DNA of 64,000 bases from Pseudomonadales bacterium. Lineage in GTDB: Bacteria > Pseudomonadota > Gammaproteobacteria > Pseudomonadales > Pseudohongiellaceae. Below, piece after piece: positions 1 to 9,357 of this stretch. A program made the position numbers and the translations under genes. The DNA lies in NCBI GenBank assembly GCA_023257655.1, contig JALRBQ010000029.1:45714-109713 (forward strand), written 5' to 3'. The number at the start of each line of letters is the position of its first letter. Positions within the stretch are counted from its first letter, which is position 1. Under the pieces are notes generated by a model. The model searched no databases and was not told where the DNA came from. It worked only from the letters and a program-made list of their open reading frames with translations.

Positions 1-2
1 CG

Positions 3-254
3 CGCCTGGCGAGCTTTCTCGATCTGGAACCACCGGCGGGTCTGCCAAAAGACTACAATGTTCTGCTAAAAGCCTATCGGGGAATGACGGCGCCGTTGTT
101 CGGCCGGTTTGTGAAGATTTATATTGAGGCCGGGCGGGATGTCAATGTGACTCTGGCTGATGGCACCACCTTCCTCGACCTGTTAGCCCAGCATCGCAAG
201 GCGGGCGAATACGCCCAGCATCTGATCGACGCCGGCGCCACGCGCAGCTCCTAG
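3..254 (+). CDS. C-terminal fragment of an ankyrin-repeat-like protein
   Basis: An open frame enters from the left edge and stops with TAG at 252-254, giving the last 83 residues of a protein whose start lies outside the window. The tail reads [16 protein letters not shown] followed by a helix and LIDAGA, which has the spacing of an ankyrin repeat (D-x-N, DG-T, LDLL, LI-x-AGA). The function is unknown; ankyrin repeats normally mediate protein contacts. It converges on the helicase gene and the two stop codons overlap by four bases. The frame is certain; the family call is moderate because only one repeat is visible. Confidence 0.55.
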   Translation, partial: RLASFLDLEPPAGLPKDYNVLLKAYRGMTAPLFGRFVKIYIEAGRDVNVTLADGTTFLDLLAQHRKAGEYAQHLIDAGATRSS

Positions 255-1561
255 CGACGCGGTCTGCCGGAACGCCCATCGCCACCGGGCCGCGGCTTCG
301 AGCGCACATCTCCCCTGCCACCCTCAGGCGCCTTGAACCGCGAAGGTCTAGAGAAGGCCGGCGCCTTTGCCAACAGGCGTTCTTCGGGGTGAATGCACTT
401 GAATTTCATCCCCAGCTTCGCTTCGATATCGGGCAGCATGAAAGAGTCTTCTTCACACGCGAAGCTGATCGACGTGCCATCGGCGCCGGCCCGACCCGTG
501 CGGCCGATGCGATGCACATAGTCGTCCGCCTCTTCCGGCAGGGCATAATTGATCACATGCGTGACATCATCGATGTGCAGGCCACGACCCGCGACGTCGG
601 TTGCCACCAGCACCTTCAGCTTGCCTGATTTGAAATCCTCCAGCGTACGCACGCGCTTGTTCTGCGCGACTTCCCCGGACAACAGACCACAGTTGATGCC
701 ATTGCGGTAAAGGTTGTCGGCGAGTCGCCGGACCTGGTCGCGCCGATTGCTGAACACGATGATCTTCTCGGCACCGGGCTCACTGATGAGGTTGTACAGC
801 AGATTGTATTTGTCGGCAGTGGTGACGAGATAGACGATCTGTTCTACCGTTTCGGCAGCGACGTGCTCGGGCTCAATCTCCACCATGATGGGGTCCATCG
901 CCCAACGGCTGCCGAGTTCGATAATCTCCGGTGTAAACGTGGCGCTGAACAGCAGCGTCTGCCGGCAATCCTTCTTCGGTGTGCGGGACACGACCGAGCG
1001 CACCTGGGGAATAAAGCCCATATCCAGCATGCGGTCCGCCTCGTCGAGCACCAGCAGCTCGATCAGGCCGAGATAGAGATTGTCGTTCTGTACAAAATCT
1101 AACAAGCGTCCGGGGGTGGCGACGACGATGTCTACCGGCTTCGCATCCAGCGCCTTGTTTTGTTTGGTGTAGTCCTCACCGCCGACGAGGGTGACTGTGT
1201 GCAGATCCGTAAATTCGGTCAGCAGCGCCGCATCGCTGGCGATCTGGATCGCGAGTTCACGGGTCGGCGCGATGATGAGTGCACGCGGTTCTGCCAGATA
1301 GCGTTCTTCCTGGATCGGATTGCTAAGCAGGTCGTTGATGATCGTGATCAGGAAGGCAGCGGTCGTGCCCGTGCCAGTCTGGGCCTTACCAGTGACATCG
1401 TGACCGGCCAGCGTGTGTACCAGGCTCTGCGCCTGGATCGGGGTGCAGTATTTAAAGCCCAGCTTGTTGATCGCATCCCGCAGGGGTTTATGCAGGTCGA
1501 AACTGTCGAAGGACAGCAGTGGTGCTTTTGTCGCTTTGGCGTCTGCTACTTCTGAATCCAT
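251..1561 (-). CDS. rhlB: DEAD-box ATP-dependent RNA helicase, RhlB type, with altered Walker A motif
   Basis: This 436-aa protein has the DEAD-box order: Q motif (TPIQAQSL, about residue 40), motif I region ([11 protein letters not shown], 60-70), [25 protein letters not shown], an IVFSNRR helicase-C start, ATDVAGRG and [10 protein letters not shown]. The tail is basic and rich in Gly, Pro and Arg, as in RNA-binding extensions. The overall wording ([23 protein letters not shown]) matches RhlB of Pseudomonas and E. coli, which unwinds RNA and works with RNase E. Oddity: residue 66, the invariant ATP-binding lysine of GTGKT, is Thr (codon ACG instead of AAG). ATPase activity may therefore be lost, or this may be a base error. 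It lies 77 bp downstream of moeB on the same strand and could be the last gene of that transcript. Confidence 0.9.
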   Translation of the reverse strand: MDSEVADAKATKAPLLSFDSFDLHKPLRDAINKLGFKYCTPIQAQSLVHTLAGHDVTGKAQTGTGTTAAFLITIINDLLSNPIQEERYLAEPRALIIAPTRELAIQIASDAALLTEFTDLHTVTLVGGEDYTKQNKALDAKPVDIVVATPGRLLDFVQNDNLYLGLIELLVLDEADRMLDMGFIPQVRSVVSRTPKKDCRQTLLFSATFTPEIIELGSRWAMDPIMVEIEPEHVAAETVEQIVYLVTTADKYNLLYNLISEPGAEKIIVFSNRRDQVRRLADNLYRNGINCGLLSGEVAQNKRVRTLEDFKSGKLKVLVATDVAGRGLHIDDVTHVINYALPEEADDYVHRIGRTGRAGADGTSISFACEEDSFMLPDIEAKLGMKFKCIHPEERLLAKAPAFSRPSRFKAPEGGRGDVRSKPRPGGDGRSGRPRR

Positions 1562-1638
1562 AGGGTTCGAACTACCGAGTACTGCGTGAACTTAAGGGTT
1601 ATCGAGCGCCCGCATCATAGCCGTATGTGCCGGACACT

Positions 1639-2382
1639 TCAATTGCCGCAGGCCGGGCAAGCCGGATCGCGGGGCAGTTTCATCTCGCGCCACTGCATGC
1701 TGGTGGCATCGAGTAGCAACAACCGGCCAGCCAGCGTTTGGCCGATGCCGCTCAGGAGTTTGATGGTCTCCATCGCCTGTACCGAGCCAATGATGCCGAC
1801 GAGTGGTGCCATGACACCGTTTTGGGAACAACTGGTCAGCGCATCATCACCTTCAGTATAGAGGCACTGGTAACAGGGGCTGGCGGGGTTACGACTGTCG
1901 AATACGGCAACCTGGCCCTCCATGCGGATGGCGGCACCGGAAACCAGTGGCTTGCGCGCCTGCACGCAACTGCGATTGATGGCGAAGCGGGCAGTGAAAT
2001 TGTCTGTCGCGTCCACGACCACATCGGCAGCAGCGACGGCACTGTCCAGTTCGGCGCCAGCCAGGCGACTGGTGAGCGCGGTGATTTTCACGTCGGGATT
2101 CAGGCCCAGCAGCGTCTCCTGTACTGAGCTCACCTTCACCTTGCCGAGGTCCTTCTGACCGTGTCCGATCTGGCGCTGCAGGTTGGTCAATTCCACGGTG
2201 TCGTCATCGGCGATGATGAGATGCCCAACCCCGGCAGCCGCCAGATACATCGCCGCCGGACAGCCGAGTCCACCCATGCCGACGATCAACACAGTGGCAT
2301 CCACAAGCCGCTGCTGGCCGGCGATGTCCATCTCCGGCAACATGATCTGGCGACTGAATCTCAGCAATTGTTCATCATTCAT
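1639..2382 (-). CDS. moeB: Molybdopterin-synthase adenylyltransferase / ThiF-HesA family E1-like enzyme
   Basis: This 247-aa cytoplasmic protein is the usual length for MoeB. The nucleotide-binding loop is GMGGLGCPAA (about residues 35-44), followed by the acidic strand DDDTVELTNLQRQ and the VDATDNF segment typical of E1-like adenylyltransferases. Two Cys pairs (CYQC and CPAC) are the structural zinc site, and Cys in ALTSCSQNG sits in the usual crossover loop. It adenylates the C-terminal Gly of a ubiquitin-like sulfur carrier such as MoaD or ThiS. It overlaps prmC by 8 bp and follows hemA-prfA-prmC, the same neighbourhood as in Pseudomonas, which supports moeB over thiF. The carrier itself is not in the window, so the partner is inferred. 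Confidence 0.88.
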   Translation of the reverse strand: MNDEQLLRFSRQIMLPEMDIAGQQRLVDATVLIVGMGGLGCPAAMYLAAAGVGHLIIADDDTVELTNLQRQIGHGQKDLGKVKVSSVQETLLGLNPDVKITALTSRLAGAELDSAVAAADVVVDATDNFTARFAINRSCVQARKPLVSGAAIRMEGQVAVFDSRNPASPCYQCLYTEGDDALTSCSQNGVMAPLVGIIGSVQAMETIKLLSGIGQTLAGRLLLLDATSMQWREMKLPRDPACPACGN

Positions 2383-3244
2383 TCACAGTATCCACTTCCC
2401 GTGCACCTATCCATTGACCGAATGTTATACGTTCGTGACCACCATGATCCTGTGCGCTGGCAACCTGCTCATAACCGAGACGCGTCATCAAGGCGCGCAT
2501 TGCCGGCGCCTGGGTATAGCCGTGCTCGACAAGCAACCAGCCACCGGGTTTGAGAACCTGGCGACTCTGCCGCGCGATCGCCCACAAGTCGCCAAATCCT
2601 TCCTCGCCGGCGACGAGCGCTTCAGTTGGCTCGAAGCGCAGGTCGCCCTCGCCCAGATGGGGATCGTCGAGGGCGATGTAGGGCGGATTCGCCACCACGA
2701 AATCGAATTGCGATGCTGCCAGTGGCTCACACCACGAGCCCTCCCGAAACGCGATGTTCGCCACACCGAGTCGCTGCGCATTGGCCCGGGCTACAGCCAG
2801 CGCCGCCTCGCTTCGATCCACCGCCGTTACTGTACTTCTCGGCAGTTCCCGCGCCAGCGCGAGGGCGATGGCGCCACTGCCGGTGCCAAGATCGGCCAGA
2901 CTGGGTGCGGCGACATCAGCCGCCAGCGCCAGCGTGGTCTCTACCAGCAATTCCGTCTCCGGACGCGGGATCAGGACGGCGGGGTTGACCATGACCTCGA
3001 AATCCCAAAAAGCCCGACGCCCTAACAGATAGGCGATCGGCTCTCCTGCCTGGCGGCGTGTCACCAGATTCTGATAGCGCTCGAGCTGTGCCGGCGGGAC
3101 TTCCCTTTCGGGCCAGGCAAGCAGGGTTTCGCGCCGGGTCTGCAAGGCCTCGGTCAGCAGCAGTTCTGCCTCCAGCCGCCCGCTCTCGTACGTCGTCAGC
3201 GCATGGCTGGCCGCGGTCAACGCCTGTTTGATCGTGGTGACCAC
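2375..3244 (-). CDS. prmC: Release factor glutamine methyltransferase
   Basis: This 289-aa SAM-dependent methyltransferase modifies the Gln of the GGQ motif in RF1 and RF2. Visible features are the N-terminal helical domain, GRRAFWDFEV and PRPETELLVE, the SAM loop (DLGTGSGAIALALA) and the catalytic NPPYI motif. It starts 11 bp after prfA, which encodes its substrate, and overlaps moeB at its end, so the operon is tightly coupled. Length and motif order are normal. Start choice: ATG at 3244 gives the standard N-terminus. Confidence 0.95.
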   Translation of the reverse strand: MVTTIKQALTAASHALTTYESGRLEAELLLTEALQTRRETLLAWPEREVPPAQLERYQNLVTRRQAGEPIAYLLGRRAFWDFEVMVNPAVLIPRPETELLVETTLALAADVAAPSLADLGTGSGAIALALARELPRSTVTAVDRSEAALAVARANAQRLGVANIAFREGSWCEPLAASQFDFVVANPPYIALDDPHLGEGDLRFEPTEALVAGEEGFGDLWAIARQSRQVLKPGGWLLVEHGYTQAPAMRALMTRLGYEQVASAQDHGGHERITFGQWIGAREVDTVNE

Positions 3245-3255
3245 GGCGACGGTGC

Positions 3256-4344
3256 CTAGTCTTCGGCGGCAAGCCCTGCGAGCAGGTCTGCCTGGTATTC
3301 GTTGATTAGCGGCTGAATCACGGCACCCAGATCGCCATTCATGATTTCGGACAGGTTATACAGGGTCAGCTTGATGCGATGATCGGTGACCCGGCCCTGG
3401 GGATAATTGTAGGTGCGAATTTTCTCCGAACGATCGCCGCTACCGACGAGCTTCCGCCGCGTGTCTGATTCTTCCTTGTGCTGTGCCTGTTGAGCGGCAT
3501 CGAGCAGCTTGGCTGCCAGCAGGGACATCGCTCGCGCCCGGTTCTTGTGCTGTGAACGCTCGTCCTGACACTCGACGACAATGCCAGTCGGCAAATGCGT
3601 CAGGCGAATCGCCGAGTCTGTCTTGTTCACGTGCTGCCCACCGGCGCCGGAGGAGCGGTAGGTGTCGACGCGCAAATCAGCCTTGTTGATTTCGATGGCG
3701 CCGACTTCCTCGGGTTCCGGCATGACCGCCACCGTGCAGGCGGAGGTGTGGATGCGACCCTGGGTCTCGGTCTCCGGCACGCGCTGCACCCGATGGGCAC
3801 CGGACTCGAACTTCAGCCGTTCGTACACATTGTCGCCCTCGACACGGGCGATGATTTCCTTGTAGCCACCGTGCTCACCCGGTCGTTCGTTGACGATCTC
3901 GATGCGCCAGCGCTGCAGTTCGGCGTATCGGGAATACATGCGGAACAGATCGCCGGAAAAGATAGCCGCCTCATCACCACCTGTTCCGGCGCGTATTTCG
4001 AGGTACACATTGAGGCGGTCGTTGGAATCTTTCGGCAGTAACAGCTTTTGCAGGTCCAACTCCAGCTGTTCCAGCTTCGCGGTGGCCGAGTGATATTCGT
4101 CATCGGCCATGGCGCGAATGTCAGGATCGCTGTCTTTCTGCATCTCCTTGGCCTGAACCAGATCGTCGCTCACCTGCAGAAACTGGTTGTAGTTCTTGAC
4201 TACCTGTTCCAACTCAGCATATTCCTTGGACAGGTCGCGGAAGCGCTCCTGGTCGCTGATGATTTCGGCATCGCTGAGCAGGGCCTCGAGCTCGGCGAAG
4301 CGGTCTTTCAGGTTATCGAGCTTTGTGCGTATAGACTCTTTCAT
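3256..4344 (-). CDS. prfA: Peptide chain release factor 1
   Basis: This 362-aa class I release factor terminates translation at UAA and UAG. The peptidyl-hydrolysis GGQ motif is in [17 protein letters not shown], and the codon-recognition PxT tripeptide is PET in RVPETETQG. That indicates RF1; RF2 would carry SPF. The N-terminal coiled-coil region and C-terminal domain are complete. It sits 21 bp downstream of hemA, so the two are almost certainly cotranscribed, and immediately upstream of prmC, which encodes its methyltransferase. Confidence 0.97.
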   Translation of the reverse strand: MKESIRTKLDNLKDRFAELEALLSDAEIISDQERFRDLSKEYAELEQVVKNYNQFLQVSDDLVQAKEMQKDSDPDIRAMADDEYHSATAKLEQLELDLQKLLLPKDSNDRLNVYLEIRAGTGGDEAAIFSGDLFRMYSRYAELQRWRIEIVNERPGEHGGYKEIIARVEGDNVYERLKFESGAHRVQRVPETETQGRIHTSACTVAVMPEPEEVGAIEINKADLRVDTYRSSGAGGQHVNKTDSAIRLTHLPTGIVVECQDERSQHKNRARAMSLLAAKLLDAAQQAQHKEESDTRRKLVGSGDRSEKIRTYNYPQGRVTDHRIKLTLYNLSEIMNGDLGAVIQPLINEYQADLLAGLAAED

Positions 4345-4365
4345 GAAGGTTTCGGCGTGTGTGTC

Positions 4366-5676
4366 TCAGGACCCGATTTCGTCATCGAGTTCAAACAGTT
4401 CCTGTGTTAATACCAACAACTCATCCCTGCCTTCCGCACTCGCCTTCTTCAGCTGTACGCTCGGTGAATGAATCAACTTCTGGGTGATACCCCGGGCCAG
4501 CGCAGTCAGCACCGCCTCAGCCGGTTCGCCCTTCTCCAGCGCCTTGATCGCGCGCTGCAATTCCTGATCCCGGATTGCATCAGCCTTGTCACGGAAGGCC
4601 CGCAGAGTCGAGACGGCGTTCAGCGAGCGCAGGTGTTTCAGGTAATCTTCTATACCGCGTTCGATGATGGAATTGGCCTGGCCCGCCGCCTGCTCGCGAC
4701 TCTTGACACTGTCCTCGATGACTTCGCTGATGTCATCGATACTGTATAAGTAGGCGTCTGCAATCTCCCCCACCTCGGCCTCGATGTCCCGTGGCACGGC
4801 GAGGTCGACGAGTAACATCGGCTTGTGTTTACGCTTCTTCAGCGCACGTTCAACCGCGCCTTTGCCCAGCAACGGTAACTGGCTGTTGGTAGACGACACG
4901 ACGATGTCAGCGTGCACGAGCTGGTCAGGGATATCCGACAGCAGGGCACCATGTCCGCCAAACTTTGCTGCCAGCTCCAGCGCGTTGTCCAGCGTGCGAT
5001 TGGCGACAACGATGCGGGTCACCCCCTTCTCCACCATGTGGCGCGCGACCAGTTCAATGGTGCGACCGGCACCGATCAGCAAAATGCTGAGCGACTCAAG
5101 ATGGGAAAAGATGCGCTCTGCCAGGGCGACGGCGGCATAGGCTACCGAGACGGGATTCTCACCGATGGCAGTGTCAGTTCGCACTTCTTTGGCTATCGAG
5201 AATGCTCCTTGAAAGGCGCGACCCAATTCGGCGCCGACTAACTGCAAATCCTTGGACATCGAATAGGCAGACTTGATCTGACCGAGAATCTGCGGCTCAC
5301 CCAACACCATGGAGTCGAGCCCGCAGGCGACACGCATCAGGTGCCGTACCACATCTTCGTTGCCATGACTGTAGACGCAAGCCAGTAATTGTTCCCGGGG
5401 CAAGCCGTGGAATTCGGCCATCCAGTCGACGATGATTTGCTGCTGGGTATCCAGGGTAGTCGCCGGACTGATATCGCCATCGGCCTTTGCCGACTCGACG
5501 AAGTCACAATAGATTTCCGTGCGATTGCAGGTCGAGACGATCACCACTTCCTCGACACCCGCCAGAGCCGAGAGTTGTTTGAGGGCATCGGTCACGATTT
5601 CCGGCGGGAACGCGACACGCTCACGCATATCGATTGCCGCCGTCGTGTGATTTAGACCTACCAGTGCCAGTGCCAT
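4366..5676 (-). CDS. hemA: Glutamyl-tRNA reductase
   Basis: This 436-aa protein catalyses the NADPH-dependent reduction of glutamyl-tRNA(Glu) to glutamate-1-semialdehyde, the first committed step of C5-pathway haem synthesis. The N-terminus (LVGLNHTTA), the catalytic Cys50 in STCNRTEIY, the QILGQIKSAY segment, the NADP-binding IGAGRTIELVARHM and the C-terminal helical dimerisation domain are all present. It is the first gene of the leftward operon hemA-prfA-prmC-moeB and is transcribed divergently from the TPR-lolB operon. Confidence 0.97.
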   Translation of the reverse strand: MALALVGLNHTTAAIDMRERVAFPPEIVTDALKQLSALAGVEEVVIVSTCNRTEIYCDFVESAKADGDISPATTLDTQQQIIVDWMAEFHGLPREQLLACVYSHGNEDVVRHLMRVACGLDSMVLGEPQILGQIKSAYSMSKDLQLVGAELGRAFQGAFSIAKEVRTDTAIGENPVSVAYAAVALAERIFSHLESLSILLIGAGRTIELVARHMVEKGVTRIVVANRTLDNALELAAKFGGHGALLSDIPDQLVHADIVVSSTNSQLPLLGKGAVERALKKRKHKPMLLVDLAVPRDIEAEVGEIADAYLYSIDDISEVIEDSVKSREQAAGQANSIIERGIEDYLKHLRSLNAVSTLRAFRDKADAIRDQELQRAIKALEKGEPAEAVLTALARGITQKLIHSPSVQLKKASAEGRDELLVLTQELFELDDEIGS

Positions 5677-5762
5677 TAATGTCCTGCGCCGCCCAACCTA
5701 CCGGGAAAAAGCTCGATATCTTACTAAAATTCTGCCCCGGTTCCCATTAGAGACTGATTTTA

Positions 5763-5774
5763 CGGGAATTCCCG
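5763..5774. promoter_or_regulatory. Perfect 12-bp palindrome in the hemA/TPR divergent promoter region
   Basis: The 229-bp gap between hemA and the TPR lipoprotein gene must hold two divergent promoters. It contains the perfect palindrome CGGGAATTCCCG at 5763-5774 and a TACAAT hexamer at 5875-5880, a plausible -10 element for the rightward operon. No regulator can be assigned. The site is reported because it is the only clear symmetric element in the gap. Confidence 0.3.
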
Positions 5775-5905
5775 GGAAACTCCCCGGCAGTGCTGCAAGG
5801 GGCTGCCCGCACGGACGGTCCATTCCATGACAGCAAGCTCGGTCGGTGCCGATGCCGCCTCCCAAACAAGCTGTTACAATGCAGCCTCGCCAATCAGGAT
5901 CAGGA

Positions 5906-7660
5906 ATGATGCGCTATCTAGCCAGTTTACTTACGAGTCTCGCCGTAGGGCTGACCTTACAGTCCTGCGCCACAGTCACAGACAGCCCAGAACCACCTGC
6001 TGCCCCCACCCCGACAGTGGCCGAGACTGCACCGACACCGCCTCCTGCTCCGGAACCGATCGAATACGGCAATTTCACCGAAGAACAACTCTATCAGGCC
6101 ATCATCAGCGAACTCAGCGCCCAGCGTGGGCAGATTCCCGAGGCTGGCCAGGGCTATTTCGAACTCGCCTTCTCCACCCGGGATCTCGGCATCATCCAGC
6201 GTGCCGTACAGTTTGCCTCGATCAACAACGATCTCAATGGTCTGTTGCAACTGGGTCTGCTGTGGGCCGAGGTTGCCCCGGAAGATCCGCAACCCCATCT
6301 GCTGCTCAGCTTTCAATTCATCGAGAGCGGTGATTTCCAGCAGGCGCTCTCCCATATGTCGCGGGTTATTGATCTTGGCGGTCGCATCGACTTCTCCGTG
6401 CTGTCGAATCGTACCGGTCGTCTCACTCCGCAGGCCCGCGCCGGCTTGATCGCGAACCTGCAGGAGTTGAGTCAGGAATATCCGCATGAAGTTTCGATCT
6501 CTACAACACTCGTGCGCCTGCTGGCCCAGAACCAGCAATACGCTGAGGCACTCGCCGAGCTGCAGAAGATTCAGCAGCAGCAACCGAACGATGCCGCCAT
6601 GTTCTTGCTGGAAGCCCAGTTGCATCAGAGCATGGATCAGGTCGCTCTGGCCTTGCGCACACTGCGCACTGGCACGCGCCAGTTTCCCGATGACCGCAAT
6701 CTGCGATTCAATTACGCCCGCGTCCTGATCCAGAATGACGATTATCCCGGCGCCCAGGAGCAATTCCGCATTCTGGTGGAACAGGATCCGCGGGACTGGG
6801 AAACCCTGTACTCCATTGCCCTGCTCGACATCGAGATGAAGAACTACGACGACGCCGCGCGGTCCTTGCAGCGTCTGGTGGGTGTCGACCAGCGCGCCGA
6901 TGAGAGCCAGTTCTATCTCGGCTACATCTACGAACAGCAGGGGCGACTCGAAGAGGCGATCGATCACTATCGCCAGGTGCGCATCGGCACCCAGAATTTC
7001 CTTGCTGCCCAGCAACAGGCCACGCGCTTCTCCATCCAGCTTGGTCAATTGCAGGATGCCCACCAATGGCTTAGCCGACTGTCACGGGGCCAACCGCGGC
7101 TGGACGTGTTGTTTACTACCATTGAGTCTGGTGCCTTGTTGCAGGCCGGCTACAGTAACGAGGCGAAGCAGCTGCTGGACACCGCGCTGAACCGCTATCC
7201 GAACGAAGTGGACCTGCTGTTCGCCCGCGTGCTGTATTTCGATTCCCTCGGTGATCAAGCCGGCTCCGAGCAGGACCTGCGCCAGATTATCCTGATGCAA
7301 CCGGAGGACGCCCGTGCGCTCAACCACCTCGGCTACATGCTGGCAGACCAGACCGAGCGCTATGAAGAGGCACTGGATTTGCTGGAGCGGGCCACGGCGG
7401 CCGATCCCGAAGACCCGGCCATCATGGACAGTCTGGGCTGGGCCCAGTACAAACTCGGCCGTTATGACGAGGCGCTGGAAAATCTGCGCCGCGCCTTCGC
7501 CCTGTTTCCCGACCATGAGGTTGCTTCCCATCTCGGTGAGGTACTCTGGATGATGGGCCGCCACGAAGAGGCTAGCACCGTCTGGAAAAACGCACTGGAA
7601 GAGCGGCCAGACAGCGAACTGATCAGGGCCGTCATCGAACGCTTCCAGCCGGCCTCATGA
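5906..7660 (+). CDS. Tetratricopeptide-repeat lipoprotein
   Basis: The preferred start is the ATG at 5906 (or the adjacent ATG at 5909). It follows an AGGA ribosome site and opens with a lipoprotein signal ending LTLQSC; a longer in-frame start at 5846 would bury this signal. The product is about 584 aa, with a Pro-rich linker after the lipid Cys and then a chain of TPR-type helical hairpins. Examples are DWETLYSIALLDIEMKNYDDA, AIDHYRQV and a C-terminal pair ALNHLGYMLAD / DSLGWAQYKLGRYDEAL. In Pseudomonas an equivalent TPR protein lies directly upstream of lolB. The likely site is the outer-membrane inner face. The last codons overlap the lolB start (ATGA). Exact role unknown; scaffold function is inferred. 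Confidence 0.85.
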   Translation: MMRYLASLLTSLAVGLTLQSCATVTDSPEPPAAPTPTVAETAPTPPPAPEPIEYGNFTEEQLYQAIISELSAQRGQIPEAGQGYFELAFSTRDLGIIQRAVQFASINNDLNGLLQLGLLWAEVAPEDPQPHLLLSFQFIESGDFQQALSHMSRVIDLGGRIDFSVLSNRTGRLTPQARAGLIANLQELSQEYPHEVSISTTLVRLLAQNQQYAEALAELQKIQQQQPNDAAMFLLEAQLHQSMDQVALALRTLRTGTRQFPDDRNLRFNYARVLIQNDDYPGAQEQFRILVEQDPRDWETLYSIALLDIEMKNYDDAARSLQRLVGVDQRADESQFYLGYIYEQQGRLEEAIDHYRQVRIGTQNFLAAQQQATRFSIQLGQLQDAHQWLSRLSRGQPRLDVLFTTIESGALLQAGYSNEAKQLLDTALNRYPNEVDLLFARVLYFDSLGDQAGSEQDLRQIILMQPEDARALNHLGYMLADQTERYEEALDLLERATAADPEDPAIMDSLGWAQYKLGRYDEALENLRRAFALFPDHEVASHLGEVLWMMGRHEEASTVWKNALEERPDSELIRAVIERFQPAS

Positions 7661-8304
7661 CCCGATTCCTGTTTCCTTTTATAGGTCCGCGCCTATTCGG
7701 GGCGCGCCTGCCGCTGTGCGTGTGTCTCTGTAGCCAGCTCCTGAACTGCACAGGCATCACCGCCCCGCCCGCGGAATCCAACAGCGACTGGGTAGCCCAA
7801 CGCACCCGACTGCAGGCACTCGACCAGTGGGAGCTGCGGGGCCGGGTCGATGTTCGCTACGACAACGATTCCCATACCCCCCGCATCCAGTGGCAGCAGC
7901 AAGACCAGGAGTACCGGATTCGTCTGTGGGGCTCTTTCAATGCCGGCAATACCCTCATCAATGGCCGTCCCGGGCATGTCACGATGGAACAGGATGGCCA
8001 GGTCATCGATGCCACCAGTCCCGAAGCCCTGATACTGGAGCAGTTGGGTTACGAGCTGCCGGTGTCCTACCTCGAGTTCTGGGTGCGGGGACTGCCCTCC
8101 CCCGAATCCCGCGCCGAGCTCGAATTTAACGCGCTGAACCAGCTGAGTCGGCTGCAGCAGGCGGGCTGGACGGTGTCATATTCCGACCCCCGGCTCTATG
8201 GCGATGTAGCCCTGCCTGCACGTCTGGAAGTGACTCGCCCTGAGAACGATATTCGCCTGCGCTTCATCGGGCTTAACTGGACGCTGGGCAGCGCGGCCAA
8301 CTGA
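7657..8304 (+). CDS. lolB: Outer-membrane lipoprotein receptor LolB
   Basis: This 215-aa protein accepts lipoproteins from LolA and inserts them into the outer membrane. It has an N-terminal hydrophobic signal ending SQLLNC. The mature part follows the LolB pattern: W-x-L-x-G-R in QWELRGRVDVRY, IQWQQQDQEYRIRLWG, EALILEQLGYELPVSYLEFWVRGLP, and a C-terminal LRFIGLNW. The start codon overlaps the stop of the TPR gene and ispE follows 9 bp later, a conserved order. The residue before the lipid Cys is Asn rather than the usual Gly, Ala or Ser, which is mildly unusual. Confidence 0.93.
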   Translation: MTRFLFPFIGPRLFGARLPLCVCLCSQLLNCTGITAPPAESNSDWVAQRTRLQALDQWELRGRVDVRYDNDSHTPRIQWQQQDQEYRIRLWGSFNAGNTLINGRPGHVTMEQDGQVIDATSPEALILEQLGYELPVSYLEFWVRGLPSPESRAELEFNALNQLSRLQQAGWTVSYSDPRLYGDVALPARLEVTRPENDIRLRFIGLNWTLGSAAN

Positions 8305-8313
8305 GCGAATCCC

Positions 8314-9174
8314 ATGAGCCGCCCCACGCTAACACTCCTCGCTCCGGCCAAACTCAATCTGTTTCTGCATGTCACCGGGCGCCGGTTGGACGGCTACCAC
8401 GAGCTGCAGACCGTGTTTCAGTTGCTGGACTACGGCGACCTGCTGCACTGCTCTCTGAGTGAACACGCCGATTTCGAATTGCACCTCGACACACGCTGTC
8501 TTTCCCAGCCGGTCCCCCTGGAAGCCAACCTGATTCGCAAAGCCCATGATTGCCTGCGGGCACGGGCGCAGCGCCCCCTGCCCGGTGTCCGCCTGGCACT
8601 GGAGAAACGGCTACCTGCTGGCGGCGGGCTGGGCGGCGGCAGCGCCGATGCGGCGATGACCTTGCTGGCGCTGGACCGGCTGTGGGGACTGGATCTGGGC
8701 ACGCAGGAACTGAGCCGCCTCGGGGCACAACTGGGTGCCGATGTCCCCTTGTTTATCGGGGGTCACTCGGCATGGGCGGAGGGCATTGGTGAACGTCTCC
8801 AGCCCCTGCAATTACCCCCGCGCTGGTATGTCGTCATCACCCCTTCGGTAGCCGTGTCCACAGCAGAGATTTTTTGCCACGAAGATTTGACACGGAACAC
8901 TCCAGCCATCAAAATGGCCGACTTTCTGGCAGGCGGGGTCCGCAATGACTGTGAATCGGTCACTTGCAGGCTGTACCCTGAGGTCGAAAACAGCCTGAAT
9001 TGGCTGCGTCAATTCGCCGATGCCAGAATGACGGGAACCGGCTCCAGCGTGTTTGCCGCCTTCGAAGACGAAGCATCGGCACGACAGATCCTGGCAGATT
9101 TGCCTGACGACTGGCACGGATTCGTCGCCCGGGGCATTGATGCATTGCCACATGCAGCTCCGGTTGAGCAGTAG
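8314..9174 (+). CDS. ispE: 4-diphosphocytidyl-2-C-methyl-D-erythritol kinase
   Basis: This 286-aa GHMP kinase catalyses the ATP-dependent 2-phosphorylation of CDP-methylerythritol in the MEP isoprenoid pathway. The substrate-binding start APAKLNLFLHVTGRR, DGYHELQTVFQ and the phosphate-binding loop LPAGGGLGGGSADAA are diagnostic, as is the C-terminal MTGTGSSVFAAF. Length is typical. It lies between lolB and a tRNA-Gln/prs pair, as in Pseudomonas. Confidence 0.96.
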   Translation: MSRPTLTLLAPAKLNLFLHVTGRRLDGYHELQTVFQLLDYGDLLHCSLSEHADFELHLDTRCLSQPVPLEANLIRKAHDCLRARAQRPLPGVRLALEKRLPAGGGLGGGSADAAMTLLALDRLWGLDLGTQELSRLGAQLGADVPLFIGGHSAWAEGIGERLQPLQLPPRWYVVITPSVAVSTAEIFCHEDLTRNTPAIKMADFLAGGVRNDCESVTCRLYPEVENSLNWLRQFADARMTGTGSSVFAAFEDEASARQILADLPDDWHGFVARGIDALPHAAPVEQ

Positions 9175-9226
9175 GAACAGCCAGCAAGAACAGACAGAAA
9201 AGACACAAGAAGAGTGACAAGTTCGT

Positions 9227-9301
9227 TGGGGTGTCGCCAAGCGGTAAGGCACAAGGTTTTGATCCTTGCATACGTTGGTTCGAATCCAGCCACCCCAGCC
9301 A
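9227..9301 (+). tRNA. tRNA-Gln (anticodon UUG)
   Basis: A complete 75-nt tRNA with encoded CCA. The acceptor arm TGGGGTG (9227-9233) pairs with CACCCCA (9291-9297), followed by discriminator G and CCA. The anticodon stem CAAGG/CCTTG encloses the loop TTTTGAT with anticodon TTG. The T arm contains GGTTCGAATCC. It sits in the ispE-prs gap and probably shares their transcript. Confidence 0.97.
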
Positions 9302-9357
9302 TATTTCAGACCACTATCTGCATCGAAACCCAAATCTGCTGAGCAAGGAATTCGAAC

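Noticed and set aside
2183..3025. 280-aa plus-strand open frame
   Set aside because: It is a shadow of prmC and moeB, both with complete catalytic motifs.
5957..7066. 369-aa minus-strand open frame
   Set aside because: It is antisense to the TPR lipoprotein gene; the TPR frame has a signal peptide, a ribosome site and conserved context.
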